Source: Alphaproteobacteria bacterium
GTDB taxonomy: Bacteria; Pseudomonadota; Alphaproteobacteria; Ferrovibrionales; Ferrovibrionaceae
Length of the DNA: 64,000 bases
Direction of reading: 5' to 3'
NCBI GenBank assembly: GCA_017307375.1
Contig: JAFKFH010000004.1
Location: forward strand, 1 to 64,000
The notes below the pieces were generated by a model. That model was not told where the DNA came from. It did not search any database and saw only the letters and a program-made list of their open reading frames with translations. Positions 23,508-31,447 of the stretch are shown piece after piece. A program made the translations under genes and the position numbers. Positions within the stretch are counted from its first letter, which is position 1. Every line of letters begins with the position of its first letter.

Positions 23508-25723
23508 GCTATGGCCCTCATGTCCGGCATCAGGCCCAATGCCTTCAGCGCGGCTGCCGCGTTCAATTCGCTCAACTTCTCCGCCATGTCGGCCGGCACG
23601 CTGTTGCCGATCAGCCGCATCGCCTCAGTCTTGTTCAACGGGCGGCTGATCATGATCGGCATGCCGTCGCCGTCGAACAGCCGGTTGCCCTTGCGGTCCC
23701 GCTTCTGGAGCGTGATGGCGTCCGGCATCGTCAGGTTGTGAGCCTTGGCGGCTTCCCAGTGCTTCAGCATCCGCATCCCGAGGTCCGCGATGATGTAGTT
23801 GCCGACCGTAACGATCTCGCCGCCGTCCCAGCATCCGAAGCGCCGCAGGAAATCGGCGACCTGGCGGGCGCGGGCGTACTGTGCCGGCGTCAGCGGTGGC
23901 GACTGCAGTCCGGCGCTGGTTACGCTGAAGCGATCGACTGACGGCAGGGTGTTCAGCGCGTCGCCGACATCCTGGTGCTGGCCGCCTGTGCCGTAATACT
24001 CGGTCAGATGGGCAACCGTGATGGCGTGCTTTACTTCGCTGGCGACCTGGGTGCCGATCGCCTCTTCGATGTCGAGGGCGCGCGGTTCCTGACCGTCGCG
24101 CTCGCCATAGCCGACCTGGACCATGGACGCGGCGACGACACCGAGCGGAATGGCACAGCCTGGACGGGTTTCGCTGTTGCCGTTGGCGGTGACGGTCGGC
24201 AGCGCGTCGTTGACGTCGCCGCCCACCGAGTTCTCCCGGAACTTGGTCAGATGCACCGCGGCGACGTGGATATTGTCGCCGCCGCGTCCGCCTCCCGTCG
24301 CGAGTGTCCGCAGGCTTTCCTCGATCGACGTCGGCGCGCCCGTGCCTCGCTGATGCACGAGATAGGCGGCTGCCAGGCCCTGCGGTCCCATGGTGGCGAC
24401 GGTGGTGCTCAATGCCTCCTCCGCCGAGTGTCCGATCACCCCGGTATTGTTTTGCACCAGCCAGGCGCCGGCGACGGCAAGCTCGCCGCCCTTGACGTTC
24501 GCGGTCAGTGTCGGCAGGGCGCCGGCACCTTCATGTGTCCGGTTGTCCGAGCCGGCGCCGCCACGATGCGTCGTCGATACCAGTGAGGGCGCCACAAGGG
24601 CCATCTCGCCGCGATGCGCACCGGTGATTGTCGGTACCGGGAGGTCGACATCGATCGGGTTGCGCTGACCGTGATGGGTCAGCGCGACCAGAAACGGTTT
24701 TTCGGCGTCGATGACATAGCGCTTAGTGCCGAAGGCGATTCGGCGCTGGGTGGCGATGACCAGGTCCTTCTTGCGGTCGAATATGCTCGGGATCGGGATT
24801 GACCAGTCGAGGATTGTGGCGGCCGCGACGTGCGGAAGAAGGCGCCCTGAGAGGACTGTTTCGCGGTGTCGACGGTCGTGGGTCTGCTGCGGCCAGACCG
24901 GCGCTGCCCCGCTGAAATGGCCGATCCCGAACAGTCGGGTCCTGGTGGTCGGAATGCCGTAGTTCGCGCAGCAGAGGTCGCGATCCTCGTAGGTGGCGCC
25001 CAGTCCGCGCAGGTGCTTCAACCAGGCGCGCCACCGCTGCCCGGCCCGCTTCGGGTCGCGGACCAGGGCCTGTTCGCGTACCGGTACGACCTCGCCCTTC
25101 GCTGCCACGGTGCCGTCGAGCTTGACGACGCGGCCGGTCGCCTTGCATCGCTTCGCGATCAAAGGCCCCCAGCCACGGATCTCCTTGACGTTTTCGAGGT
25201 ATACGACTTCAGGCCCCAAGCCTCGCTTTCGCAGGACGCCGACCCAGCGGCACATCTGCCACGGCAGAGACCGTCGGCGCGGTGATCGCGGCGCGTCGCC
25301 CTTGGCCACGCTGAAATCGACGCAATCCGGGCTGCCCCATAGCTGGAAAACCCTCTGGCCGCCGACGGCAAGGTAGGGATCGACTTCGAGAATGTCGGCC
25401 TGGATATGCCGGGTATGCGGATTCAGGGCGCGGTGCGCCGCGATTGCGATCTCGTCGTGGTTGACTGCGACCGCTACGGGAAATCCCGCCTTTTCCATGC
25501 CCTGGCAGGCGCCACCCATGCCGGCGAACAGCACCACATTGATCCCGACGCCGAGGGGCCATTGCCTACGTCGCCGTTCCCGCGCCGACGCGGCGATGCG
25601 CGGCGCCTGGCGTGCGGCGTTCCGGCGCGGCTCGCGGAAACTTTGCCGGCGGCGGCGCTGCGGCTTGGGCGGGGCCGGGTCAATCTGCTCGGGCAGGTCG
25701 GTGAACAGTCCGGTGTCGCTCAT
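23504..25723 (-). CDS. DNA (cytosine-5) methyltransferase with long repeat-containing insert
   Basis: 739 residues, far longer than the usual 330-450. Motif I is LFAGMGGACQGMEKAGF near residue 65; motif IV contains Cys134 in GSPDCVDFS, where PC is read as PDC; motif VI is LENVKEI near 177. Motif VIII-like PTTRTRLFGIGHF is near 260, and motif X IGNSVPADMAEKL is at the C-terminus. Residues about 343-602 hold seven degenerate repeats of 33-43 residues in the target-recognition region. An N-terminal basic extension (RRRRQSFREPRRNAARQ) precedes the core. The enzyme methylates cytosine in phage or host DNA, perhaps to escape restriction. It overlaps ssb and the MazG gene by four bases each. Confidence 0.88.
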   Translation of the reverse strand: MSDTGLFTDLPEQIDPAPPKPQRRRRQSFREPRRNAARQAPRIAASARERRRRQWPLGVGINVVLFAGMGGACQGMEKAGFPVAVAVNHDEIAIAAHRALNPHTRHIQADILEVDPYLAVGGQRVFQLWGSPDCVDFSVAKGDAPRSPRRRSLPWQMCRWVGVLRKRGLGPEVVYLENVKEIRGWGPLIAKRCKATGRVVKLDGTVAAKGEVVPVREQALVRDPKRAGQRWRAWLKHLRGLGATYEDRDLCCANYGIPTTRTRLFGIGHFSGAAPVWPQQTHDRRHRETVLSGRLLPHVAAATILDWSIPIPSIFDRKKDLVIATQRRIAFGTKRYVIDAEKPFLVALTHHGQRNPIDVDLPVPTITGAHRGEMALVAPSLVSTTHRGGAGSDNRTHEGAGALPTLTANVKGGELAVAGAWLVQNNTGVIGHSAEEALSTTVATMGPQGLAAAYLVHQRGTGAPTSIEESLRTLATGGGRGGDNIHVAAVHLTKFRENSVGGDVNDALPTVTANGNSETRPGCAIPLGVVAASMVQVGYGERDGQEPRALDIEEAIGTQVASEVKHAITVAHLTEYYGTGGQHQDVGDALNTLPSVDRFSVTSAGLQSPPLTPAQYARARQVADFLRRFGCWDGGEIVTVGNYIIADLGMRMLKHWEAAKAHNLTMPDAITLQKRDRKGNRLFDGDGMPIMISRPLNKTEAMRLIGNSVPADMAEKLSELNAAAALKALGLMPDMRAIA

Positions 25724-26247
25724 CGGTCGGGCCTGAAGAACGGGATTTCATCGTCGAGGCCGATCGGGCCGCCGCCATAGCCGCCGCCCGATGCCGCGCC
25801 GCCGCCGGCCGAGCCGGTGCGGCTCGGGGTGCCGCCGGCGGTGCCGCGGCTGGTCGTGGTACCGTAATCGTCCTCGCTGGGTCCGCGGCCGCCGCCACCG
25901 CCGTCGAGCAAGGTGAGCGCGCCGCGGAAGCGGGGCAGGGTCACCTCGGTCGAGTATTTCTCCTGGCCGGCGGCGTCGGTCCATTTGCGGGTGTGAAGCT
26001 CGCCCTCGATGTAGACCTTCGATCCCTTCTTCAGGTACTGGTGCGCGATCTTGCCCAGGCCCTCGTTGAAGATGACCACGCGGTGCCACTCGGTGCGCTC
26101 CTTCCGCTCGCCCGAGTCCTTGTCCTTCCAGCTTTCCGACGTGGCGATCGACAGGTGGACGATGTCGGCGCCGCTGGTGGTTGTGCGCATCTCGGGGTCG
26201 CGGCCGAGATTGCCGATCAGGATGACCTTGTTGACGCTGCCGGCCAT
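25720..26247 (-). CDS. ssb: Single-stranded DNA-binding protein (phage SSB)
   Basis: 175 residues. The OB fold is clear: NKVILIGNLGRDPEMRTT, HLSIATSESWKDKDSGERKE, RTEWHRVVIFNEGLGKIAH and YLKKGSKVYIEGELHTRKW. A Gly/Ser-rich linker follows (GGGGGRGPSEDDY, then SGGGYGGGPIG). The tip ends LDDEIPFFRPDR, so the canonical acidic D-D-x-I-P-F sequence is not terminal but followed by FRPDR. It coats single-stranded DNA during phage replication and recruits partners through the tip. The stop overlaps the methyltransferase start by four bases. Confidence 0.92.
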   Translation of the reverse strand: MAGSVNKVILIGNLGRDPEMRTTTSGADIVHLSIATSESWKDKDSGERKERTEWHRVVIFNEGLGKIAHQYLKKGSKVYIEGELHTRKWTDAAGQEKYSTEVTLPRFRGALTLLDGGGGGRGPSEDDYGTTTSRGTAGGTPSRTGSAGGGAASGGGYGGGPIGLDDEIPFFRPDR

Positions 26248-26251
26248 GGGG

Positions 26252-26896
26252 TCAGACCCAGGCCGGCGCGGCGTCGCCGAACAGCCGGGTGATCGCGGCG
26301 TCGAACACGACCGCGGCCTGCCGCCAGTTCAACGGTTCGATCCGCGGCACGCCGGCGGGGTCGGGGTAGTCGCCTTCCCAGGCCGGGCCCGGCTTCAGCA
26401 GGTCGCGGCGCTCGGCCATCAGGGCCAGCAGGTCGGCCGCCTTGACGGCGAAAGTGATGCCCGCGCCGGGCCGCGGGGCGAGGCCGAAGGCGCGGTGGAC
26501 CGCCTCGTCGATGCGATCCTCGATCATCCCGCGGGCGTCGACGGCAATGCTGCCGAATTCGCGCAACGCCCATTTCACCGGCGTCGCCACGTCGCCGAGA
26601 TAGGCCTCGTGCGCATCGTGCAGCAGCGCATAGCGCGGCGCGTCCGGGTGGTCGCTGAACTGGGTGACCAGCTCGGCCACCAGCACCGAATGCTGCGCGA
26701 CCGAATAGGGTTCGCGCGTGTGGCCCGTGAACCGGTTGATCTTGGCCAGCGCCGCGACCAGGTCGGCGCGCCGGATATCCGCCGCCTCCGGGTTGATCAA
26801 CGGGAAGGCCAGGCCTTCGTGGGTCTGGATCCATGGGCCGCGGGTGGCGGCGGGCGCGGCGATGCTGGGGCTGGGCTGGGTCATCGTCTGGTCCAT
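26252..26896 (-). CDS. HD-domain metal-dependent phosphohydrolase
   Basis: 214 residues. Metal ligands are seen in YSVAQHSVLVAELV (His), YALLHDAHEAYLGD (His-Asp pair) and the later KAADLLALMAERRD (Asp). The order and spacing fit the YfbR-like HD family, which dephosphorylates 5'-deoxynucleotides. A role in phage nucleotide metabolism, shaping pools for replication, is a fair inference. The start is either the ATG at 26896 or the one at 26884; neither has a strong ribosome binding site. It lies four bases before ssb on the same strand. Confidence 0.8.
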   Translation of the reverse strand: MDQTMTQPSPSIAAPAATRGPWIQTHEGLAFPLINPEAADIRRADLVAALAKINRFTGHTREPYSVAQHSVLVAELVTQFSDHPDAPRYALLHDAHEAYLGDVATPVKWALREFGSIAVDARGMIEDRIDEAVHRAFGLAPRPGAGITFAVKAADLLALMAERRDLLKPGPAWEGDYPDPAGVPRIEPLNWRQAAVVFDAAITRLFGDAAPAWV

Positions 26897-26964
26897 CGTC
26901 GGGGTGGTTGGGCTCGGCACTCGGCGGGCGGCGGAGGGAGGGCACGCCGCCCGCCGTCGGGGCG

Positions 26965-28035
26965 TCAGCGGGTCTGGGCCGCCGTCGGCACCGTCTCGGG
27001 TTGCCCGTAGAACAGCGGCAGGCCGGTCTTTTCCCCCGCCAGTTCCGCGGCCTCGCGGAAGGCATCGTCGAAGACCAGGTCGGGCCGGTGGATCTGGTAG
27101 AACCAGACCAGCTTCGCGCCGGACTTGCGGTAGCGCAGCCGCACCGGGATGCGGTAGGGGCGGCCGTGCAGGAACACCGGGATGCCGACCAGGAACAGGC
27201 CGGGCACCACCAGCGGGGCGCCGTCGCTGCCGAGATGCTCCTCGGAGAACACGACCTGGGCGGCGCCCGACTGCAGGTTGACGATGTTCTTGACCTGGCC
27301 GGTCGAATGCACCGCCATGCCGCGCGACAGTTCCAGCAGCTTCGATGCCGTCGCCACCGTGGTGCCGAGCTGGCCCAGCAGCTCCATCAGCTTCTGGTCG
27401 GCGATGCGCTCGGCCTCGCTGGCCTGGGGCGCGGCGGCGCCGAGATCCTGGCCGGACTGGCGGGCCAGGATCAGCGCCGGCGGGTGAACGACGTCGGTGA
27501 TGCGGTCCTCGAGGAAGGCGGCGAAGGCGGCCTGTTCCATCGGCTCGCCGTCGTTCGCGGTCCAGGCCTGCCATTCGTCGGACAGCGGAAAGGCGTAATG
27601 GCCGCGATGGTCGCCGTATTCGGCCTGGCCGTCGGCGCCGGCGCGGTGATAGTTGATCACCGCCGTCAACGTCGGGGCCTTGCGGTCGGGCAGGGCATAG
27701 AGCGCGCTGTGTTCGTTCTTGAAGCGATTGGCGAAATCGATCAGCGAGGCGACGGTGTCGAGCCGGGCGGTGCCCTGGCGCCGCTCGGGGTGCAGGCGGA
27801 ACGGGTCCAGCAGGTTGCGCAGCGGCTGCAGCGTCAGGCCCTGGGGCAGGGCAAGCGCGGAGATCGGCGCGACCTGTCCGTTCGGGTCGTGCAGATTGAC
27901 GATCGCCGGCTGCATCCGCTTCTCGATCGTCTCGATCAGCGCGGTGGTGCCCTCGCCCAGGATCAGCGGGGCCGAGGCGGCGAACAGGCCGCTGACGCCC
28001 TCGGCGCCCGCGGCGGCGGTATCGTTCTGGTTCAT
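26965..28035 (-). CDS. DUF2303 family phage protein
   Basis: 356 residues. The sequence matches DUF2303: IVNLHDPNGQVAPISALALP, LIDFANRFKNEHSALYALPD, TLTAVINYHRAGADGQAEYG and FPLSDEWQAWTANDGEPMEQ, with the later AAFAAFLEDRITDVV. Family members are found in phages and conjugative elements of proteobacteria beside ssb and recombination genes; the molecular role is not known. It lies in the early operon downstream of the small gene at 28053 (17-base gap). The C-terminal VRLRYRKSGAKLVWFYQIHR looks like a beta-rich region. Confidence 0.85.
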   Translation of the reverse strand: MNQNDTAAAGAEGVSGLFAASAPLILGEGTTALIETIEKRMQPAIVNLHDPNGQVAPISALALPQGLTLQPLRNLLDPFRLHPERRQGTARLDTVASLIDFANRFKNEHSALYALPDRKAPTLTAVINYHRAGADGQAEYGDHRGHYAFPLSDEWQAWTANDGEPMEQAAFAAFLEDRITDVVHPPALILARQSGQDLGAAAPQASEAERIADQKLMELLGQLGTTVATASKLLELSRGMAVHSTGQVKNIVNLQSGAAQVVFSEEHLGSDGAPLVVPGLFLVGIPVFLHGRPYRIPVRLRYRKSGAKLVWFYQIHRPDLVFDDAFREAAELAGEKTGLPLFYGQPETVPTAAQTR

Positions 28036-28052
28036 GTGACTATGCTCCTAGG

Positions 28053-28442
28053 TCAGACCGCGCGCATGCCGTCGGTGTTCGCGAAGCTCACGTCGCGGAA
28101 CAGCTCGGTCTGGCGCGGGTTCTTGTGGGTGAAGTTGTGGCCGGCGGTCGACCACATCATGGTCCGTCCGCGCGGCGGCGACGGGATCTTGACCTTGTAA
28201 TCGCCTTTGATCTCCCAGACGCCTCCCTCGAGCAGGAAATCGACGGTGATGGTCAAGGTGGCCTTGACCTTCTTGGCGCCGTTCAGCGCCAGGTCGGAGA
28301 CATCCTCGTTGATCTTGACCAGGGCCTTGGACAGGTCGCCGTGCAGGACGCCTTCCTCCAGGCCCGCGAGGAACACGCTGAAGGGCGCGGTGCCCTCCCT
28401 CGTCGCGCTGGGGCCGAGGCCGGGATCGGTATCGGGGGGCAT
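28053..28442 (-). CDS. Hypothetical phage protein upstream of DUF2303
   Basis: 129 residues of unknown family. The central part (LVKINEDVSDLALNGAKKVK then ATLTITVDFLLEGGVWEIKG) is predicted as one helix followed by alternating beta strands, and the C-terminal part is STAGHNFTHKNPRQTELFRD. There is no signal peptide, membrane segment or Cys. It is coupled by position to the DUF2303 gene, with which small genes of this kind often travel, so a common function in phage early replication is likely but unproven. Confidence 0.65.
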   Translation of the reverse strand: MPPDTDPGLGPSATREGTAPFSVFLAGLEEGVLHGDLSKALVKINEDVSDLALNGAKKVKATLTITVDFLLEGGVWEIKGDYKVKIPSPPRGRTMMWSTAGHNFTHKNPRQTELFRDVSFANTDGMRAV

Positions 28443-28491
28443 GTGGGTCTTGCCTTTCTTGCTGGGGGCTGGGTTGGCCGGGCGCGGCGGG

Positions 28492-29613
28492 TCAGACGCG
28501 CATCGGCATCACGACGACCAGGATGTCCGGGTCGTCGGGATCGGTGATCAGCGCGGGGCTGCCGGCGGAATCGCCGTGGAAGGTGACGCTGTCGCCGGCC
28601 AGGGCCTCGAGGCCGTCGATCAGGTAGCGGCCGTTGAACCCGATGGTCAGCGGCTCGCCGGCATAGTCGGCGAGGTCGAGCGTATCCTCGGCGCTGCCGT
28701 GCTCGGGTTCGGTGGCGCTGACCGTGACCGCGCCGGGGCCCAGCGCCAGGCGCACCGACCGGGTACGGTCGGTGGCGACCGCCATGACGCGGTCCAGCGT
28801 GGTGGCGAGCGGCTTGCGCTCGATGCGGGCGGTGACCGATTGCTGGTCGGCCTTCGGAATCACCCGCTCATAGTCGGGGAACTGGCCGTCGATCACCTTG
28901 GTCATCAGGGTGATGTCGCCCCAGGAAAACGACACCCGCGTCGGCGTCGCCGCGATCGTGACCTCGCCTTCGGGTTTGAGTTTCAGCAGGTTGGCCACGG
29001 TGTCGCGCGGCAGGATGACGGGGTCGATGCGTTCGGCCCCGGCCGGCGCGGCCAGGGTGGCGCGGGCGAGGCGATGGCCGTCGGTGGCGACGGCGGCCAG
29101 CCGCTCGCCCAGCCGGTGCAGATAGACGCCGTTGAGGTAATAGCGGGTTTCCTCGCGCGACATGGCGAAGGCCGGCCGGCCCAGCAGCGCGACCAGCTGC
29201 GGCGCGGCCAGGCTGAACCGGCTGGGTTCGTCGCCGCCCTCGCCCGGCGCCTTCATCGCCGGGAAATCCGCGGCCGGCAGGGTCGGCAGGTCGAAGCGGG
29301 CGCGGCCCGCCGTCAGCCGGGCGCGCTGGGCCTGGGCATCATGCGTGATCTGCACCGGCGCGCCGTCGGGCAACTTGGCCAGGATCTGGTGCAGCATCCG
29401 GCCGGGCAGGGTGGCGCGGCCGGGCTGGGCCATGTCGACGCCCAGCCCGACGGTGACCAGCTGGTCCAGGTCGGTGGCGGCAAGGCGCAGCCGGCCGTCG
29501 GCGGCCTCGACCAGCACATTGGCCAGCACCGGGATGGTCGTGCGGCTGGCGATCGGCGCGGTGGCGGCGGCCAGCAGCGGCAGCAGCGCGTTGCGGGTGG
29601 TCGAGAACATCAT
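28492..29613 (-). CDS. dnaN: Phage-encoded DNA polymerase III sliding clamp (beta subunit)
   Basis: 373 residues, close to the E. coli length of 366. All three clamp domains are visible: MMFSTTRNALLPLLAAATAP and RTTIPVLANVLVEAADGRLR; GEGGDEPSRFSLAAPQLVAL with YYLNGVYLHRLGERLAAVAT and DGHRLARA; and ITLMTKVIDGQFPDYERVIP with GFNGRYLIDGLEALAGDSVT. The C-terminus (DILVVVMPMRV) keeps the M-P-M-R ending of bacterial clamps. It should tether a polymerase to phage DNA. The ATG at 29613 overlaps the upstream small gene's stop. Phage-borne clamps in this class are infrequent, and this one lacks an obvious own polymerase nearby. Confidence 0.92.
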   Translation of the reverse strand: MMFSTTRNALLPLLAAATAPIASRTTIPVLANVLVEAADGRLRLAATDLDQLVTVGLGVDMAQPGRATLPGRMLHQILAKLPDGAPVQITHDAQAQRARLTAGRARFDLPTLPAADFPAMKAPGEGGDEPSRFSLAAPQLVALLGRPAFAMSREETRYYLNGVYLHRLGERLAAVATDGHRLARATLAAPAGAERIDPVILPRDTVANLLKLKPEGEVTIAATPTRVSFSWGDITLMTKVIDGQFPDYERVIPKADQQSVTARIERKPLATTLDRVMAVATDRTRSVRLALGPGAVTVSATEPEHGSAEDTLDLADYAGEPLTIGFNGRYLIDGLEALAGDSVTFHGDSAGSPALITDPDDPDILVVVMPMRV

Positions 29614-29810
29614 GTGCGGGTCACCCAGCCATAGGTCACGCGCACCGGCGCGGCCTGGCCATACAGAAAGGCGGTGCGGACAAGCCGGGCATGGCCGAGA
29701 TCGGCCAGCACGACGGTTTCGAGGGTGCCGTCGGCCAGCCGCAGTTCCGGCCGGCCGATGCTGCGGCGAAAGGCGGCGAGGTCGCGCGGGGGCGCGGCGG
29801 GGGCGTTCAT
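29610..29810 (-). CDS. Small hypothetical protein coupled to the clamp gene
   Basis: 66 residues (starts MNAPAAPPRDLAAFRRSIG). The central LRLADGTLETVVLADLGHAR and the C-terminal FLYGQAAPVRVTYGWV look beta-rich. No domain is recognised. Its stop overlaps the clamp ATG by four bases and its start overlaps the next upstream gene by four bases, so it is translated as part of a coupled run. Confidence 0.6.
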   Translation of the reverse strand: MNAPAAPPRDLAAFRRSIGRPELRLADGTLETVVLADLGHARLVRTAFLYGQAAPVRVTYGWVTRT

Positions 29811-30187
29811 GCCGGTTCCCGCGCGGCGGGCGGCGCCGCCAGCCAGGCGGCCATCGCCGCGATCGCCCGCTCGGCCTCCTCGTGGCGGCCCAGCCAGCGA
29901 TGTTCGAGGATGTCGCGCAGCCGCCGCCCGATCTCGGCGACATCGGGCGCCCAGGGCCGCGCCGCCGGGCCGGGCCCGGGGGCGCAGGTGGCGGCGATGC
30001 GCTCGGCGGCCAGGTCGATGGCGCGGGCCAGCGCGGCGGCGGTCATGTCGGCGGCCAGCGGGTCCATCGGCCGGCGATCGCGGGCGGCGGCGCGGGCCTC
30101 GCCGCGCCCGGTCTCATGCGCGGTCAGCCGCAACCGCTCGATGGTGTCGGCGGCAACGGCGAGGCGGGTGGCGAGGTCACGCGGCAT
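29807..30187 (-). CDS. Hypothetical helical phage protein
   Basis: 126 residues, Ala- and Arg-rich and probably all helical (RDLATRLAVAADTIERLRLT, PLAADMTAAALARAIDLAAE, IGRRLRDILEHRWLGRHEEA). There is no signal peptide or membrane segment. The start overlaps the upstream gene by 11 bases and the stop overlaps the next gene by four bases. Position between the PL promoter and the clamp gene suggests an early replication role, but I cannot assign one. Confidence 0.6.
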   Translation of the reverse strand: MPRDLATRLAVAADTIERLRLTAHETGRGEARAAARDRRPMDPLAADMTAAALARAIDLAAERIAATCAPGPGPAARPWAPDVAEIGRRLRDILEHRWLGRHEEAERAIAAMAAWLAAPPAAREPA

Positions 30188-30623
30188 CGGCCGCCCCCTG
30201 CGGCTTCAAGGCAGGGGCGGGCGCGGCCGAGCGGCAGAAATCGACCAGCGCCACGGTGATCGCCCGCCGCCGCTCGCCGCTGGCCGGCGCCCCGATCGCC
30301 ATGTTGCTGACGATCGTCGACAGCCGTTCGCCGTCGCGGGCCGACAGGGTCACGCCGAGGCAATGGATCTGCCGGCACAGCTCGACCTCGGCCGCATTCA
30401 GGGCGCGGCCGATGATCAGGTCGGCGCGCTGGTCGATCGACCCGGCATAGTCGCGGTGCAGCATCGCGACATGGGCGGCGGTGCGGCGCCGGTGGCTGAA
30501 ACCGGCGCGCAGCAACCGCTGGATCCGCGCCGCCTCCTTGACCAGCGGCACGAAGATTTCGGCGATATCGGCCTGACGGGGGCTGAGGCCGCGGGTCAGG
30601 GCGAGGGTGCGGATCCTGGTCAT
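30177..30623 (-). CDS. Hypothetical phage protein with helix-turn-helix-like start
   Basis: 148 residues. The start LALTRGLSPRQADIAEIFVP resembles a DNA-binding helix pair, and HRRRTAAHVAMLHRDYAGSI and LNAAEVELCRQIHCLGVTLS are helical with two Cys-containing positions. No family is recognised. The gene is second in the leftward early operon. There is an 18-base gap to the upstream gene and an 11-base overlap with the next one. Confidence 0.6.
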   Translation of the reverse strand: MTRIRTLALTRGLSPRQADIAEIFVPLVKEAARIQRLLRAGFSHRRRTAAHVAMLHRDYAGSIDQRADLIIGRALNAAEVELCRQIHCLGVTLSARDGERLSTIVSNMAIGAPASGERRRAITVALVDFCRSAAPAPALKPQGAADAA

Positions 30624-30641
30624 GGCGCGTCCGCCTCCGCC

Positions 30642-31097
30642 TCAGGCCGCAGCCCGGCCGGCGGGGGCCTTGGGGGCCCAGGCCTGGCCGGTCAGGTCGC
30701 GGCGCGTCTCGGTCAGCAGGTCGATCGCCTCGTCCAGCGCGTCGATGGCGCGGGGCGCGGCCGGGCCGCGGCGGCCGGTGCCGCCGGCGGCGATCAGCTT
30801 CTGGACCAGGAAATCGAGACGGGCGCGGGCGGTGCCGATCTGGCTCGAGGCGCGGCGCGCACGGGCCGGGGTCAGGTCATGGGCGGCGGCCCGGTCGGCG
30901 CGGCCCGCCGCCTCGGTCTGGTCCTGCCAGCGCCGGACCAGCGCGGCGGCCGCCTGACCGTGCTGGGCGATGTCGCCATCGCTCCAACCCAGGCGATGCA
31001 TGTCGGCCTCGGTGCAATCGCCGTGCTCGGCGATGGCCGCCTGCATGTCCTGGGCGAGGTTGACGACCGGATCGGTAGATGTCGTTCGACGGGCCAT
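30642..31097 (-). CDS. First gene of the leftward early operon, helical protein of unknown function
   Basis: 151 residues from the ATG at 31097, which has an AGGGGGATAGAG ribosome binding site; the longer frame to 31202 would begin inside the promoter. The protein is helical and Ala/Arg-rich (QDMQAAIAEHGDCTEADMHR, RLGWSDGDIAQHGQAAAALV, SQIGTARARLDFLVQKLIAA). No domain is recognised. Its position about 100 bases after PL makes it the first product after de-repression, a place often taken by anti-terminators or host-takeover proteins. Confidence 0.65.
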   Translation of the reverse strand: MARRTTSTDPVVNLAQDMQAAIAEHGDCTEADMHRLGWSDGDIAQHGQAAAALVRRWQDQTEAAGRADRAAAHDLTPARARRASSQIGTARARLDFLVQKLIAAGGTGRRGPAAPRAIDALDEAIDLLTETRRDLTGQAWAPKAPAGRAAA

Positions 31098-31197
31098 CTC
31101 TATCCCCCTGCGGGCCGCCGACCCGCTAGAGGGTCGGGTCGGCGGCGGGTTCTGCCGGTCTGCCCCGGCGGCACCGGAGCGGGGCTCAGGTGGATAG

Positions 31198-31227
31198 ATC
31201 AAACAACATGTTTGATGACGGTGTCAA
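31198..31227 (-). promoter_or_regulatory. Leftward early promoter PL
   Basis: On the minus strand: -35 TTGACA (31227-31222), 18-base spacer, -10 TTTGAT (31203-31198). The -10 lies inside operator 1 and the -35 overlaps operator 2, so a bound repressor would block polymerase. It points to the early operon whose first gene starts at 31097. The same -35 and -10 hexamers occur at PR (35219-35247). Confidence 0.75.
31199..31215. promoter_or_regulatory. Early operator OL1 (TCAAAC-N5-GTTTGA)
   Basis: 17-base inverted repeat TCAAACAACATGTTTGA with 6-base arms and a 5-base centre. It overlaps the -10 element of the leftward promoter. The same arms occur at 31224-31240 and 35230-35246, so it is a likely binding site of the CI-like repressor encoded at 34743-35171. 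Confidence 0.78.
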
Positions 31228-31240
31228 ACGGAATGTTTGA
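31224..31240. promoter_or_regulatory. Early operator OL2 (TCAAAC-N5-GTTTGA)
   Basis: 17-base inverted repeat TCAAACGGAATGTTTGA, centre 25 bases from OL1, overlapping the -35 element of PL. The two sites lie on nearly the same face of the helix, which would allow cooperative binding of repressor dimers. Confidence 0.78.
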
Positions 31241-31447
31241 ATTCGTGGTGTGTGCGATGTTCTCTTGCCGCTTCGCCCGTTCTCACCTTGATCGAAGTCG
31301 TCGTGGCGCAAAATCCTGGTGCCCGAACGAATGGGGGGCGACGGAAGGCAGCAAGCAGACGTAACGTCTATGTATGCGTTTTTGCTTGCTCAGTCGGTTG
31401 GCCTGTGCTGTCCTGTATGCACCTATAGCGCGAATCTGCGAGGAAGC

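Larger units (their letters stand above)
31098..31447. other. Intergenic control region between the leftward operon and the P63C gene
   Basis: This 350-base spacer holds the leftward promoter and two operators (separate entries). Further right it contains an inverted repeat, AGACGT-A-ACGTCT, at 31357-31369 and T-rich stretches near 31375-31390, possibly the control site of the P63C gene. The P63C ribosome binding site GAGGAAGC ends at 31447. I see no credible gene in it; the short open frames there have no ribosome binding site. Confidence 0.6.
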
